Assembly (NCBI GenBank): GCA_947313765.1
Contig: CAMZNQ010000273.1
Span: 1 to 15,739, forward strand
Direction: 5' to 3'
DNA length: 15,739 nt
Source: an uncultured Sulfurovum sp.
GTDB taxonomy: Bacteria; Campylobacterota; Campylobacteria; Campylobacterales; Sulfurovaceae
A program made the translations under genes and the position numbers. This document shows positions 1 through 7,107 of this stretch, piece after piece. The number at the start of each line of letters is the position of its first letter. Positions within the stretch are counted from its first letter, which is position 1. The notes under the pieces were generated by a model. The model worked only from the letters and a program-made list of their open reading frames with translations, did not search any database and was not told the origin of the DNA.

Positions 1-295
1 CCTCTTTCTCATAAACTTCAAACCCATCAACTTTATGTGACTTAGGAAGATTTACCTTTAATTCAATCTTTTCAGGTTTAACAATAAAAAACTTCAATGT
101 ATCTGCATTAAGATGAATCTTATCTGCTAATACTATTTTTGTTTTAATAGTATCCCCATCTTGTATAGTTTTAACTTTAAAAGCTTCTGTAGCTTTAATA
201 AAACTACTCTTTTTATGTGAAAAAGCAGATTTTGCCGAACTAAAGTCGGCGTTTAAAAATATGGTAACAAGTAAAAGTAATTTTAAAAACTTCAT
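1..295 (-). CDS. dsbD: DsbD-like thiol:disulfide interchange protein, N-terminal part (cut by left edge)
   Basis: The minus-strand frame is open from an ATG at 293-295 to the window edge, giving 98 codons. I read it directly from the sequence. It starts MKFLKLLLLVTIFLNADFSS, a Sec signal peptide with a Lys, a hydrophobic core and a small-residue end. Then comes a beta-rich segment with FIKATEAFKV, VLADKIHLNADTLKFFI and PKSHKVDGFEVYEK. This pattern resembles the N-terminal periplasmic domain of DsbD (eAF...IadgyyLyrdklkf). That domain passes electrons from the membrane part of DsbD to periplasmic thiol partners. The cysteines and the membrane and thioredoxin domains would lie outside the window, so full-length DsbD is an inference; a stand-alone protein with the same domain is the alternative. 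A purine-rich stretch lies just before the start, and a TATAAT lies upstream at 327-332 on this strand. Confidence 0.72.
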   Translation of the reverse strand, partial: MKFLKLLLLVTIFLNADFSSAKSAFSHKKSSFIKATEAFKVKTIQDGDTIKTKIVLADKIHLNADTLKFFIVKPEKIELKVNLPKSHKVDGFEVYEKE

Positions 296-504
296 TCTTC
301 TTTCATCCCTTTTTAATCTAAAAATAATTATATTACATCAATTATAGTGTATATAATGTGTAATATGCGTGTAGTACTATATCAAATATAAACATAAAAT
401 TATTAATAGTTTATAAAAAAAATCTACGATACAACTGTAATAGAACATATAATGTTAAAAAAAATTTATAAAAGTTATTATACAGAAGAAAAAGGAAATT
501 TAAT
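296..504. promoter_or_regulatory. Divergent promoter region between dsbD-like gene and DUF255 gene
   Basis: This very AT-rich interval separates two divergent genes. On the minus strand a TATAAT at 327-332 would start the dsbD-like transcript near 320. On the plus strand there are TATAAT boxes at 352-357 and 448-453; the second gives a leader of about 45 nt for the gene at 505. No convincing -35 boxes are seen, as is common for sigma-70 promoters of Campylobacterota. The gene at 505 has AAAGGAAA as its ribosome binding site. I see no operator repeats. Start points are inferred from -10 matches only. Confidence 0.5.
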
Positions 505-1983
505 ATGTCAAATTATTTAGAAACTATCCAATGGCACTCTTGGAGAGAAGAGACATTTCAAAAGGCAAGAGATAAGAATAGGTCTATTTTCCTATATATT
601 ACTCAATCATACTCTAAATGGTCTCTGCAGATGGAAGAGGAGTCATTTTCAAAAGAGAGCATTATTGGGATTTTAAATGAACGTTTTATTCCAATAAAGA
701 TATATAGCGATGAACATCCAGAACTTAGTAGATATTATCAAAAAGTTCATAAAATGATGAACCGTTCAAGAGCAGGTTTCCCAATATCTGTATTTATGAC
801 AGAAAACTTAGAGCCTTTTTATGTAAGCTCCTATATTGCACCTGAAGCAAAAAAAGAGTTATTAGGCTTTGAGGCTCTTTTGCGTGTTGTTTCAAACAAA
901 TATATTACAGACAATGAGACACTTGTAACAAAAGGGCGTGAGATATTGAATAATATAAATCCCAAAGTTACCAAGATAGAGGCTACAAAACTTCATTTAA
1001 ATATTTTAAAGACTATTAAAATACATAGCCAAGAGCTTTTAGACAAAGAGTATGGTGGTTTTGGTTCATCTCCTAAATTCCCAAATACATCAATGCTAGA
1101 ACTTCTATTAGATAGCTATGAGGTTACAAAAGATAGAGAGTTTTTAGATACTCTTATATTCTCACTTAATTCTATATCTAATAGTGAACTTAATGATGTT
1201 AACAATGGTGGTTTCTACACATATTGTCAAGAGAAAAATTGGAAAAATCCATATCCATTAAAGACACTATATGACAATGCTCTTCTCTCAAAAGTATATC
1301 TTAGAGCCTATCAAGTAACTAAAAAAGAGGAGTATAAGAGTATTGCCTTTAAAAGTATAGATTTTGTTATTTCTAAATTGTCTAAATCTAAACTATTTTA
1401 TGCTAAAGAGTATAATGGGAAAGAGATAGATGAGACTATTATCACTTCATGGAATAGCATGATGGTTTCTACTCTATTTACTGCTTCAGAGATAGATGAA
1501 AAATATAGAAATATTGCAGAAGAGTCTTTAGAAGAACTACTCTCTAAACTATATATAGATGAAATACTATATCACTCGACTAAGATAGATGATAACCCAC
1601 AAATAGAAGCTTTTTTAGAAGATTATGCCTATATAGGAGATGCCTTAATAACAGCTTATCAATCTACTCTGAATCAAGCATACATTGTTCAAGCAACAGA
1701 TTTTGCAAATATATTAATAGAGAGATTCTATAAATATGGGAAATGGAATTTCTCTAATGGTCAATTTACAGTAGAGGAGGAGATATTTGACTACAACTAT
1801 CCATCATCTCTATCTGTTGGAGCTTCTCTCCTTATGAGTATCTCCTCTCTAGTAGATATAAACTATAAAAAATTTGTCTTTAAAACTTTAGAGATAAATT
1901 CATATAATCTCATGAGAGAACCTCTATCCTCTCCTGCTTTATCATCTCTACTTCTTAGATATCTGAAATTTGATGTGGAGTAG
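505..1983 (+). CDS. Short DUF255 / SPATA20 (YyaL)-like protein without the CxxC motif
   Basis: The 492-residue protein matches the DUF255 family: an N-terminal thioredoxin-like domain (about 7-130) followed by an (alpha/alpha)-barrel like those of sugar epimerases and glycosidases (about 160-490). Family landmarks are MEEESF (43-48), AGFP (90-93; usually GGWP), GGFGSSPKFP (184-193), LYDNALL (255-261), TSWNSMM (314-320), FLEDYAY (370-376) and PSSLSVGASLL (433-443). Two things are odd. The family's CHWC is S37-K-W-S40, so both cysteines are gone. The protein is also about 150-200 residues shorter than typical bacterial members: the stretch that normally carries DADSEG...EGxFYVW, before the TSWNG motif, is missing. 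Disulfide chemistry is therefore not possible at that site. The family's biochemical role is poorly known, so I assign none. No signal peptide is seen, so it is probably cytoplasmic. A lipoprotein gene follows after 5 nt. Confidence 0.8.
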   Translation: MSNYLETIQWHSWREETFQKARDKNRSIFLYITQSYSKWSLQMEEESFSKESIIGILNERFIPIKIYSDEHPELSRYYQKVHKMMNRSRAGFPISVFMTENLEPFYVSSYIAPEAKKELLGFEALLRVVSNKYITDNETLVTKGREILNNINPKVTKIEATKLHLNILKTIKIHSQELLDKEYGGFGSSPKFPNTSMLELLLDSYEVTKDREFLDTLIFSLNSISNSELNDVNNGGFYTYCQEKNWKNPYPLKTLYDNALLSKVYLRAYQVTKKEEYKSIAFKSIDFVISKLSKSKLFYAKEYNGKEIDETIITSWNSMMVSTLFTASEIDEKYRNIAEESLEELLSKLYIDEILYHSTKIDDNPQIEAFLEDYAYIGDALITAYQSTLNQAYIVQATDFANILIERFYKYGKWNFSNGQFTVEEEIFDYNYPSSLSVGASLLMSISSLVDINYKKFVFKTLEINSYNLMREPLSSPALSSLLLRYLKFDVE

Positions 1984-1988
1984 AAATA

Positions 1989-2669
1989 ATGAGATATGCC
2001 ATATTGATACCTGTAACTGTAGCCCTCTTAACTGGTTGCTTCTCTGATAAAAAAGTTTCTAAAAAGAATAAAGATGAGAATTTAACAACTAGAAACACAA
2101 TAGATAAAACTCCCAAAAAAGAGGTCTACCCAATAGAACTCAACAGTAAACAAAAAAAACTATATAAAGTTGTAGAGGAGTATTTAAATAGATTAAAATC
2201 TCTTGATGTTGATGGTATTATATATATGACATATCCTAAGTTTTTTACTGCATTTAATAAAAGTTTATATAGAAGTCAAATTCTTACAATAACCAACTCT
2301 TCTAATCTTTCCATAGTGGACTTCTCTTCAAAAATCAGACAAATAAGTGAAATATATAACTTTTCAAATGGAGAGTTTGCACAAGTAGAGTATACATCTA
2401 CTGTAAAAGTATATTTGCAAAATAGCCGTCTATATAATACGAAATCAAGTATTAATACACTATATAGTATTTTAGTTAGAAAGTATGGAAGAGAGCATAT
2501 AGATGTTGACACTCAAGCAAGAGTTGTAACTTTAACAAGAGATGAAAAGTTATTAGCAATTAAAGATAAACTTTACAATAATGAATGGAAGTTTATTGGA
2601 GATAATAATACATATAGAGAGATATATTACCAAAAATTTATGCCAATAGATATTTTAAATCAGATTTAA
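1989..2669 (+). CDS. Small lipoprotein of unknown function
   Basis: The 226-residue protein starts with a short lipoprotein signal: MRYA, a hydrophobic stretch and the lipobox L14-T-G-C17. Cys17 should be lipidated after cleavage by signal peptidase II. Position +2 is Phe, which by the E. coli rule would favour the outer membrane; whether that rule holds here is unknown. A Lys/Thr/Asn-rich linker (18-50) leads to an alpha+beta domain (about 53-215) with LYKVVEEYLNRLKSLDVDGI at its start. An N-terminal helix pair followed by beta strands is compatible with an NTF2-like fold, but this is a guess. The gene begins 5 nt after the DUF255 gene, and its ribosome binding site (GGAG) overlaps the end of that gene, so the two are probably co-transcribed and translationally coupled. 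I do not recognise a named family. Confidence 0.75.
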   Translation: MRYAILIPVTVALLTGCFSDKKVSKKNKDENLTTRNTIDKTPKKEVYPIELNSKQKKLYKVVEEYLNRLKSLDVDGIIYMTYPKFFTAFNKSLYRSQILTITNSSNLSIVDFSSKIRQISEIYNFSNGEFAQVEYTSTVKVYLQNSRLYNTKSSINTLYSILVRKYGREHIDVDTQARVVTLTRDEKLLAIKDKLYNNEWKFIGDNNTYREIYYQKFMPIDILNQI

Positions 2670-2674
2670 GAAAG

Positions 2675-2758
2675 TGGTGCACCAGAGAGGATTTGAACCT
2701 CCACGCCGCGAAGCACGAGCCCCTCAAGCCCGCGTGTCTACCGTTCCACCACTGGTGC
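2675..2758 (-). tRNA. tRNA-Leu (anticodon GAG)
   Basis: The minus strand folds as a class II tRNA. The acceptor stem GCACCAG (2752-2758) pairs with CTGGTGC (2679-2685), followed by discriminator A and an encoded CCA (2675-2677). The anticodon stem CGGGC/GCTCG encloses the loop TTGAGGG, with anticodon GAG reading CUC/CUU leucine codons. A long variable arm follows (it contains GCTTCGC), as expected for tRNA-Leu. The T-loop is TTCAAAT with stem GGAGG/CCTCT. It lies about 95 nt downstream of atpE on the same strand. Its 3' end is 5 nt from the stop codon of the convergent lipoprotein gene. Confidence 0.96.
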
Positions 2759-2802
2759 ATTTTTTTGATAACTTATAAGGCTTATCGAAACCTACATGAG
2801 GA

Positions 2803-2829
2803 TTTAGAGTGGCATTATACCACTCTAAA
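2803..2829 (-). terminator. 10-bp perfect hairpin between atpE and tRNA-Leu; its loop carries a TATAAT
   Basis: TTTAGAGTGG (2803-2812) and CCACTCTAAA (2820-2829) form a perfect 10-bp inverted repeat with a 7-nt loop. It sits 24 nt after the atpE stop codon, so it could end or protect the 3' end of the atpE transcript. There is no following U-tract, so it is not a textbook intrinsic terminator. On the minus strand the loop reads TATAATG, and the -10 match at 2814-2819 would start a transcript near 2807, about 50 nt before the tRNA. It may therefore work as a processing/stability hairpin, as the tRNA promoter, or as both. Confidence 0.5.
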
Positions 2830-2853
2830 CTTATCTAATCTTTAAACTAGAGA

Positions 2854-3162
2854 CTATCCAAGAAATGGATTAGCATAAAGAGCAATAAGAGCAATAACTA
2901 GTGTATAGATTACTTGTGCTTCAATCATAGCAAGAGCAATAAACATTGTAGTCATTAGTTTACCACCAAGACCTGGGTTACGTGCAGTACCAGCAATAGT
3001 AGCAGCAGCAGTATGACCCATACCAATAGCTCCACCAAGAGCAGCAAGACCAAGACCAACACCAGCAGCAACTACTGAGTATGCTTTAATCATAGACTCT
3101 CCATCTGCGTCAGCAAATGCAACAGCACCAAGTGCTAAGAAAAGTAAAAAAAACTTTTTCAT
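2854..3162 (-). CDS. atpE: F-type ATP synthase subunit c
   Basis: The 102-residue hairpin protein is the c subunit of the membrane rotor of F1Fo ATP synthase. Residues 1-18 form a hydrophobic leader ending in AFADA, as in other Campylobacterota c subunits. Helix 1 (about 28-58) is glycine-rich (GVGLGLAALGGAIGMG). The polar loop is R61-N-P63. Helix 2 carries the ion-binding Glu81 in MIEAQ. Sodium-type rings have a Gln in helix 1 and Ser/Thr after the Glu. Here the matching residues are Met and Ala82, so proton coupling is expected. The gene stands apart from other atp genes, which is usual for this phylum. The ribosome binding site AAGGA lies 7 nt before the ATG. A structured leader of about 140 nt and a strong -10 box precede it, so it has its own transcript. 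Confidence 0.96.
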   Translation of the reverse strand: MKKFFLLFLALGAVAFADADGESMIKAYSVVAAGVGLGLAALGGAIGMGHTAAATIAGTARNPGLGGKLMTTMFIALAMIEAQVIYTLVIALIALYANPFLG

Positions 3163-3303
3163 TTTAAATCCTTAAGGTTAAATAGGTTTTAAGTCCCCTT
3201 TGACTGTCTTCCAAAGTCCGTTCGGATAGCGTAAACAACTTAAAAAAATTGCCAACAAGCAGATAAATCCAACCTGTTTCCCTACTTATCACTTCGTAAC
3301 AAC
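3163..3303 (-). promoter_or_regulatory. Candidate structured 5' leader RNA of atpE
   Basis: This non-coding stretch is visibly richer in G+C than the flanking intergenic DNA, a typical mark of structured RNA in an AT-rich genome. By eye the minus-strand RNA forms: an 8-bp closing stem (3281-3288 with 3179-3186, one G-U pair); a second perfect 8-bp stem (3238-3245 with 3187-3194), whose 3' strand directly abuts the closing stem; a hairpin (3273-3278 with 3254-3259); and, inside the second stem, a CTTTG/CAAAG hairpin (3198-3202 with 3212-3216). The closing stem ends about 8 nt before the AAGGA ribosome binding site, so refolding could affect translation of atpE. A U7 run (about 3242-3248) follows the first hairpin and could support attenuation. 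I cannot match it to a known riboswitch or RNA family. A separate small RNA ending before atpE is also possible. Confidence 0.5.
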
Positions 3304-3309
3304 GTCGCG

Positions 3310-3315
3310 ATTATA
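3310..3315 (-). promoter_or_regulatory. -10 box of the atpE transcript
   Basis: A perfect TATAAT lies on the minus strand inside a T/A-rich upstream tract without a clear -35 box, as usual for this phylum. It puts the start of transcription near 3303 and gives atpE a leader of about 140 nt. The box lies between the pnp terminator (3371-3406) and the structured leader, which supports atpE being transcribed independently of pnp. Confidence 0.6.
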
Positions 3316-3370
3316 ACTAAGTAGAAATATAATTATAATTAAAAGATAGATATAAATATAAAATAAAATT

Positions 3371-3406
3371 AAAAAAATTATATATGTGACATAGTCACAC
3401 ATATAT
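3371..3406 (-). terminator. Intrinsic terminator of the purD-lptD-mlaD-pnp operon
   Basis: On the minus strand, 9 nt after the pnp stop codon, ATATATGTG pairs with CACATATAT. A two-base bulge and an inner AC/GT pair close on a TAT loop. Seven T residues follow after AA (3371-3377). This is a hairpin plus U-tract in the correct orientation and place to end the pnp transcript. Confidence 0.72.
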
Positions 3407-3414
3407 TGTAGATA

Positions 3415-5547
3415 TTAAAGTAAATAGGCAGGTGTACAAAGTTCTACTTTTTTACCTTTCTGTTCAAGAACAATAATATCAATAGAGTCTCCAACATTGT
3501 ATAATCCATTAAGAGTTTCGACTCTATCTTTTGATACTTTTGAGATGTGAAGAAGTGCATCATAACCATCTGGCATCTCTATAAACATACCAAAATCGAC
3601 AACTTTTTTGATTTTTCCAGAGTATTTTTTATTGATTTCATACTTCATCTGCTTTTTAACAGGTGTAGAGGTAATAGTATCTATGTATGCTTTAGCATCT
3701 TGCACACTATCTTTTGATGCTCCTGTAATTTTAACAGAGTTCTTATCACGGTCAATATCAATAGATACTGAATATTTTTCAATAATCTCACGAATTGTTC
3801 CACCACCTTTACCAATAATAGCAGGAATATGAGAACTATCAATATCAAAAATTATGGAACTTGGTAGTGCTAAACTTGGTTTTAAATTCAGTAATGCCTC
3901 TTCCATAATCTTTAAGATGTGTAATCGTCCATTTTTTGCTTGATAGAGTGCTTTTTTTAGAACATCTGCGTCAATTCCACCTAGTTTAATATCCATCTGA
4001 AGAGCTGTAATACCATCTACCGTACCTGTAATTTTAAAGTCCATATCTCCATCATGGTCTTCTAAACCCATAATATCTGTAAGTACACATGAGTTATCTC
4101 CATCTGTTACAAGTCCCATTGCAATACCTGCAACTAACTTAGTAGTCTCTACCTCTGATGCCTTAAGAGCCAATGAACCTCCACAAACTGTTGCCATGGA
4201 AGATGAACCATTTGACTCTAATATTTCAGATACTAAACGTACTGTTCCCTCTCTATATAAATCTAAGGTTGGTTCTAATGCTCTCTTTGCAAGATTTCCA
4301 TGACCCAATTCTCTTCTACCAGGTGCTCTTGCTGGTTTTGCCTCTCCTACTGAAAATCCTGGAAAATTATAATGAACCATAAATGTTTCATATAGAGAGT
4401 TTCTTGAACCAATCAACTCATACGATTGTGATGATTTACTATCTCCTAGTGTTGCTGTAACCAAAGCTTGTGTCTGTCCACGAGTAAATAGACAAGAGCC
4501 ATGAACAGATGGTAAAATATTTGTCTCAATATCAATAGGACGTACTTCATCTAATGCTCTTCCATCTGCTCTAATATTATCATCTAAAATCAATGCTCTT
4601 ACAACAGAACGTTTATAGGCATCTAACATTTTAGATACTAACTCTACATCTGCATCTTCTCCTGATGCTTCAATATCTGATATAATTGTTTTTCGAACAT
4701 CTTTTAAAGCTTGGCTTCTCTCTGACTTTGCCATAGATTGAACAGCTTTAGATACTAAATCAGCATAATATTTTTCAATAAATTTATATAGCTCTGCATC
4801 CTCTTTTTCTGGAGCTAAAGATAGCTCTATCTCCTCTTTTTTAGCTACATTAAACTCACTCTCATAAGTAGAACTTGCTAGTGATATTGCATCTTGTGCA
4901 ATATCAAGAATCTCTAAAAGTTCATCTTCATCTAACTCATTTGTAACTTGAATATGCTCTTTTTCAGAGGCACTTACACACATCTCTATCATTAGTATGT
5001 CCGAACCAGAACCTACTACTAAAAGGTCAAGAGTTGAATCCTCTTGCTCTATTAGAGTTGGATTAACTAGCACTTCATCATCTATCTTTCCTAAACGAAT
5101 AGCTGATACTACTTGGTTTATTGGAATATCTGATGTATATAGAGCTGCTGATGCTGCATGCATACCTGCTACTTGCATATCTATGGATGGGTCTGCACTA
5201 AGAACTGTAACAGTAATTACCACCGGGTAGTTAAAACCTTTTGGAAAGAGAGGTCTTAGGCTTCTATCAATAATTCGAGAGGTTAATGTCTCAAAATCCC
5301 CTGGTTTACTCTCTCTTTTCATAAACCCACCAGGTATTCTTGCTGCTGCGTATGCTTTTTCTGTATATTGAACTGTCAATGGAAGAAAATCCTCTTCCAC
5401 AGGAGTAGGGTCTATTGCTACAGCTGCTAAAAGCACAGCATCTCCACAATGGTACATAACAGCACCACTTGCTTGTTTTGCAACTTTGTTAAACTGGTAT
5501 CTCTCTTCTAAATTATTACAACTAATAATTATATTCTTTTCTTGCAT
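3415..5547 (-). CDS. pnp: Polyribonucleotide nucleotidyltransferase (PNPase)
   Basis: PNPase degrades RNA from the 3' end by phosphorolysis and works as a trimer. The 710-residue protein has the full family layout: first RNase PH domain (about 10-145), helical domain (about 240-320), second RNase PH domain (about 325-555), KH domain (about 565-625) with GKGG at 579-582, and S1 domain (about 638-705). Active-site features are visible: FTRGQTQ (354-360), the phosphate-binding GSSS (447-450), and EDHDGDMDF with D497 and D503, which match the catalytic aspartates D486/D492 of E. coli. The length equals that of E. coli PNPase (711), so nothing is missing. It is the last gene of the operon, 39 nt after the MCE gene, with AAGGAAA as ribosome binding site. 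A terminator follows. Confidence 0.97.
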   Translation of the reverse strand: MQEKNIIISCNNLEERYQFNKVAKQASGAVMYHCGDAVLLAAVAIDPTPVEEDFLPLTVQYTEKAYAAARIPGGFMKRESKPGDFETLTSRIIDRSLRPLFPKGFNYPVVITVTVLSADPSIDMQVAGMHAASAALYTSDIPINQVVSAIRLGKIDDEVLVNPTLIEQEDSTLDLLVVGSGSDILMIEMCVSASEKEHIQVTNELDEDELLEILDIAQDAISLASSTYESEFNVAKKEEIELSLAPEKEDAELYKFIEKYYADLVSKAVQSMAKSERSQALKDVRKTIISDIEASGEDADVELVSKMLDAYKRSVVRALILDDNIRADGRALDEVRPIDIETNILPSVHGSCLFTRGQTQALVTATLGDSKSSQSYELIGSRNSLYETFMVHYNFPGFSVGEAKPARAPGRRELGHGNLAKRALEPTLDLYREGTVRLVSEILESNGSSSMATVCGGSLALKASEVETTKLVAGIAMGLVTDGDNSCVLTDIMGLEDHDGDMDFKITGTVDGITALQMDIKLGGIDADVLKKALYQAKNGRLHILKIMEEALLNLKPSLALPSSIIFDIDSSHIPAIIGKGGGTIREIIEKYSVSIDIDRDKNSVKITGASKDSVQDAKAYIDTITSTPVKKQMKYEINKKYSGKIKKVVDFGMFIEMPDGYDALLHISKVSKDRVETLNGLYNVGDSIDIIVLEQKGKKVELCTPAYLL

Positions 5548-5586
5548 TACTACTAATTTCCTTTTTTAATTTAAGTCTTACTACTT

Positions 5587-7104
5587 TTATTTAGCAGATG
5601 AAGCTGCTGCTCCCAAAAGATTTTTTAAATCATTATCAATAAAATCAACACCCAATCCAACTGATATGGAGTTTGCATTTTTATTCAATAAGTTATTACC
5701 ACTCATATACGCATTAATATGTTTAAAGAACTGATAACGTATTGTGGTTGTTAAGTTTGGATTATCTCCACGAATATCGCTTACTCCATTGAAATCATAT
5801 AGATTTGTACTTAATTTCAAAGTATCATTTAGAGCAAAATAGTCAACTCCAAATCCACCTTGACCCTCTATGATACCTACACGAAATAGTAAATCATCAT
5901 AACGTTTACCATATTGAGCAGATAACAAAAAGCTACCACTCTCATGCTTTTTATTTCCTGCAAAACCTCTATCAAATGAGGAGTCTGCCTCAAAACTAGG
6001 ACCAGATGTTAACCCCAATAGATAGTAGCGTGTTGGGTCAGGTTTTAGTGTTAGATTTAGGTGAGATTTTGAGTAGCCACCATCATCATAAACCTCATCT
6101 GAACGCATCTCAACGTGAAGTTCTGTTTTAATCAATCCATCTAAATACTTATCTACCTTTTTCATCGTCTCACTACTATTTGAGAAGAATCCATCAACAG
6201 AGGTTAAAGCACTAGATAGTTTATCTTTATTATCTACAACCACCTCATTTAAATTATCTTCTAAAACAACAAACTTATCTACAGCTTTTGGAAGTTTTTT
6301 ATCTAATGATTCACTCACACTATTTAAATATTTAGTGATTGAATCAATACGTGCCATAATAGAGGGTAAATCTCTATTAATATTTTTAGCTACGTTAGAG
6401 TATTCATTCATCATTTTAGGTAAATCTCTATTTAATCCCTTACCAATTTTAGAAAACTCTTTAGCTGTAACACTTATATCATCACTCATTGTTGAAAACT
6501 TCTTAATAGTCTCATTTGTATTTGTTAAAATATCATGAATCGTCCTATTATCATCTTTTGATATGGATGCTAAAAGTTTAGAGAACTCATTTAGGTTAGA
6601 AAGTGTAGATTGAATATTCTCTTTTCCACCTGAATTTAATATATCTCTAATATCCTTAACTAAAAGTCCTATCTCAATAAAAGCTTTATCTGCTGAAGTT
6701 GAAGCATCTCCAATAGATGATACCTTCTCCTCCTTTGATATAGTAGAGTTACTATCTAAAAATTGATTTGATTTACCAGGTTTAATATCTAAAAATTTTC
6801 CACCTAAAAGTGAATCTTGAGATATAATCAAAGTTGAATCTTTTGGAATTTTAATCCCTTCATCAATCATAAGATGAGAGATTACCTTATTATCTTTTAG
6901 TAAAATCTCTTTAACATATCCAATATTCACACCTTTTAATTTTACTTTGGCTTTATTTTTTAAGCCTGTTCCATCTTCTATTTCTGCTACGATAGAGTAT
7001 GACTTTTTAAATAGATTATCAAAACTACTCAATTGCGTTAATAGTGCAAAAAGAAAAAGAAGTGATAATGTTACAAAAAGACCAACTTTTGCTTCTGTTT
7101 TCAT
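5587..7104 (-). CDS. MCE (MlaD-like) lipid-transport protein with a beta-rich C-terminal domain
   Basis: The 505-residue protein has one transmembrane anchor (7-27) and one MCE domain (about 36-115; GTGLKNKAKVKLKGVNIGYV and SLLGGKFLDI). MCE proteins such as MlaD form hexameric rings that carry lipids between the inner and outer membranes. A long helical region follows (about 140-325), with a repeated NRDLP motif (225-229, 243-247). After it comes a beta-rich domain (about 328-490) with roughly ten alternating polar/apolar strands, such as SHLNLTL, SGSFLLSAQYG, LKLSTNLYDF and NSISVGLGVDF. This looks like a small outer-membrane barrel. Classical MlaD (about 180 residues) has no such domain. The protein could anchor in the inner membrane and reach the outer one; that is an inference. 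No MlaE/MlaF genes are adjacent. It lies 3 nt after lptD, another envelope gene. Confidence 0.85.
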   Translation of the reverse strand: MKTEAKVGLFVTLSLLFLFALLTQLSSFDNLFKKSYSIVAEIEDGTGLKNKAKVKLKGVNIGYVKEILLKDNKVISHLMIDEGIKIPKDSTLIISQDSLLGGKFLDIKPGKSNQFLDSNSTISKEEKVSSIGDASTSADKAFIEIGLLVKDIRDILNSGGKENIQSTLSNLNEFSKLLASISKDDNRTIHDILTNTNETIKKFSTMSDDISVTAKEFSKIGKGLNRDLPKMMNEYSNVAKNINRDLPSIMARIDSITKYLNSVSESLDKKLPKAVDKFVVLEDNLNEVVVDNKDKLSSALTSVDGFFSNSSETMKKVDKYLDGLIKTELHVEMRSDEVYDDGGYSKSHLNLTLKPDPTRYYLLGLTSGPSFEADSSFDRGFAGNKKHESGSFLLSAQYGKRYDDLLFRVGIIEGQGGFGVDYFALNDTLKLSTNLYDFNGVSDIRGDNPNLTTTIRYQFFKHINAYMSGNNLLNKNANSISVGLGVDFIDNDLKNLLGAAASSAK

Positions 7105-7107
7105 ATA

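Noticed and set aside
2653..2668. TTAAATC/GATTTAA-type hairpin at the end of the lipoprotein gene as a terminator
   Set aside because: It is pure A/T-rich with a tiny loop and no U-tract in either direction, so it is too weak to call.
3163..3320. SRP RNA, tmRNA, RNase P RNA or a known riboswitch in the atpE leader
   Set aside because: The conserved cores I know for these RNAs (for example the SRP tetraloop region, the tmRNA ends or the RNase P core) are not found, and the length does not fit tmRNA or RNase P.
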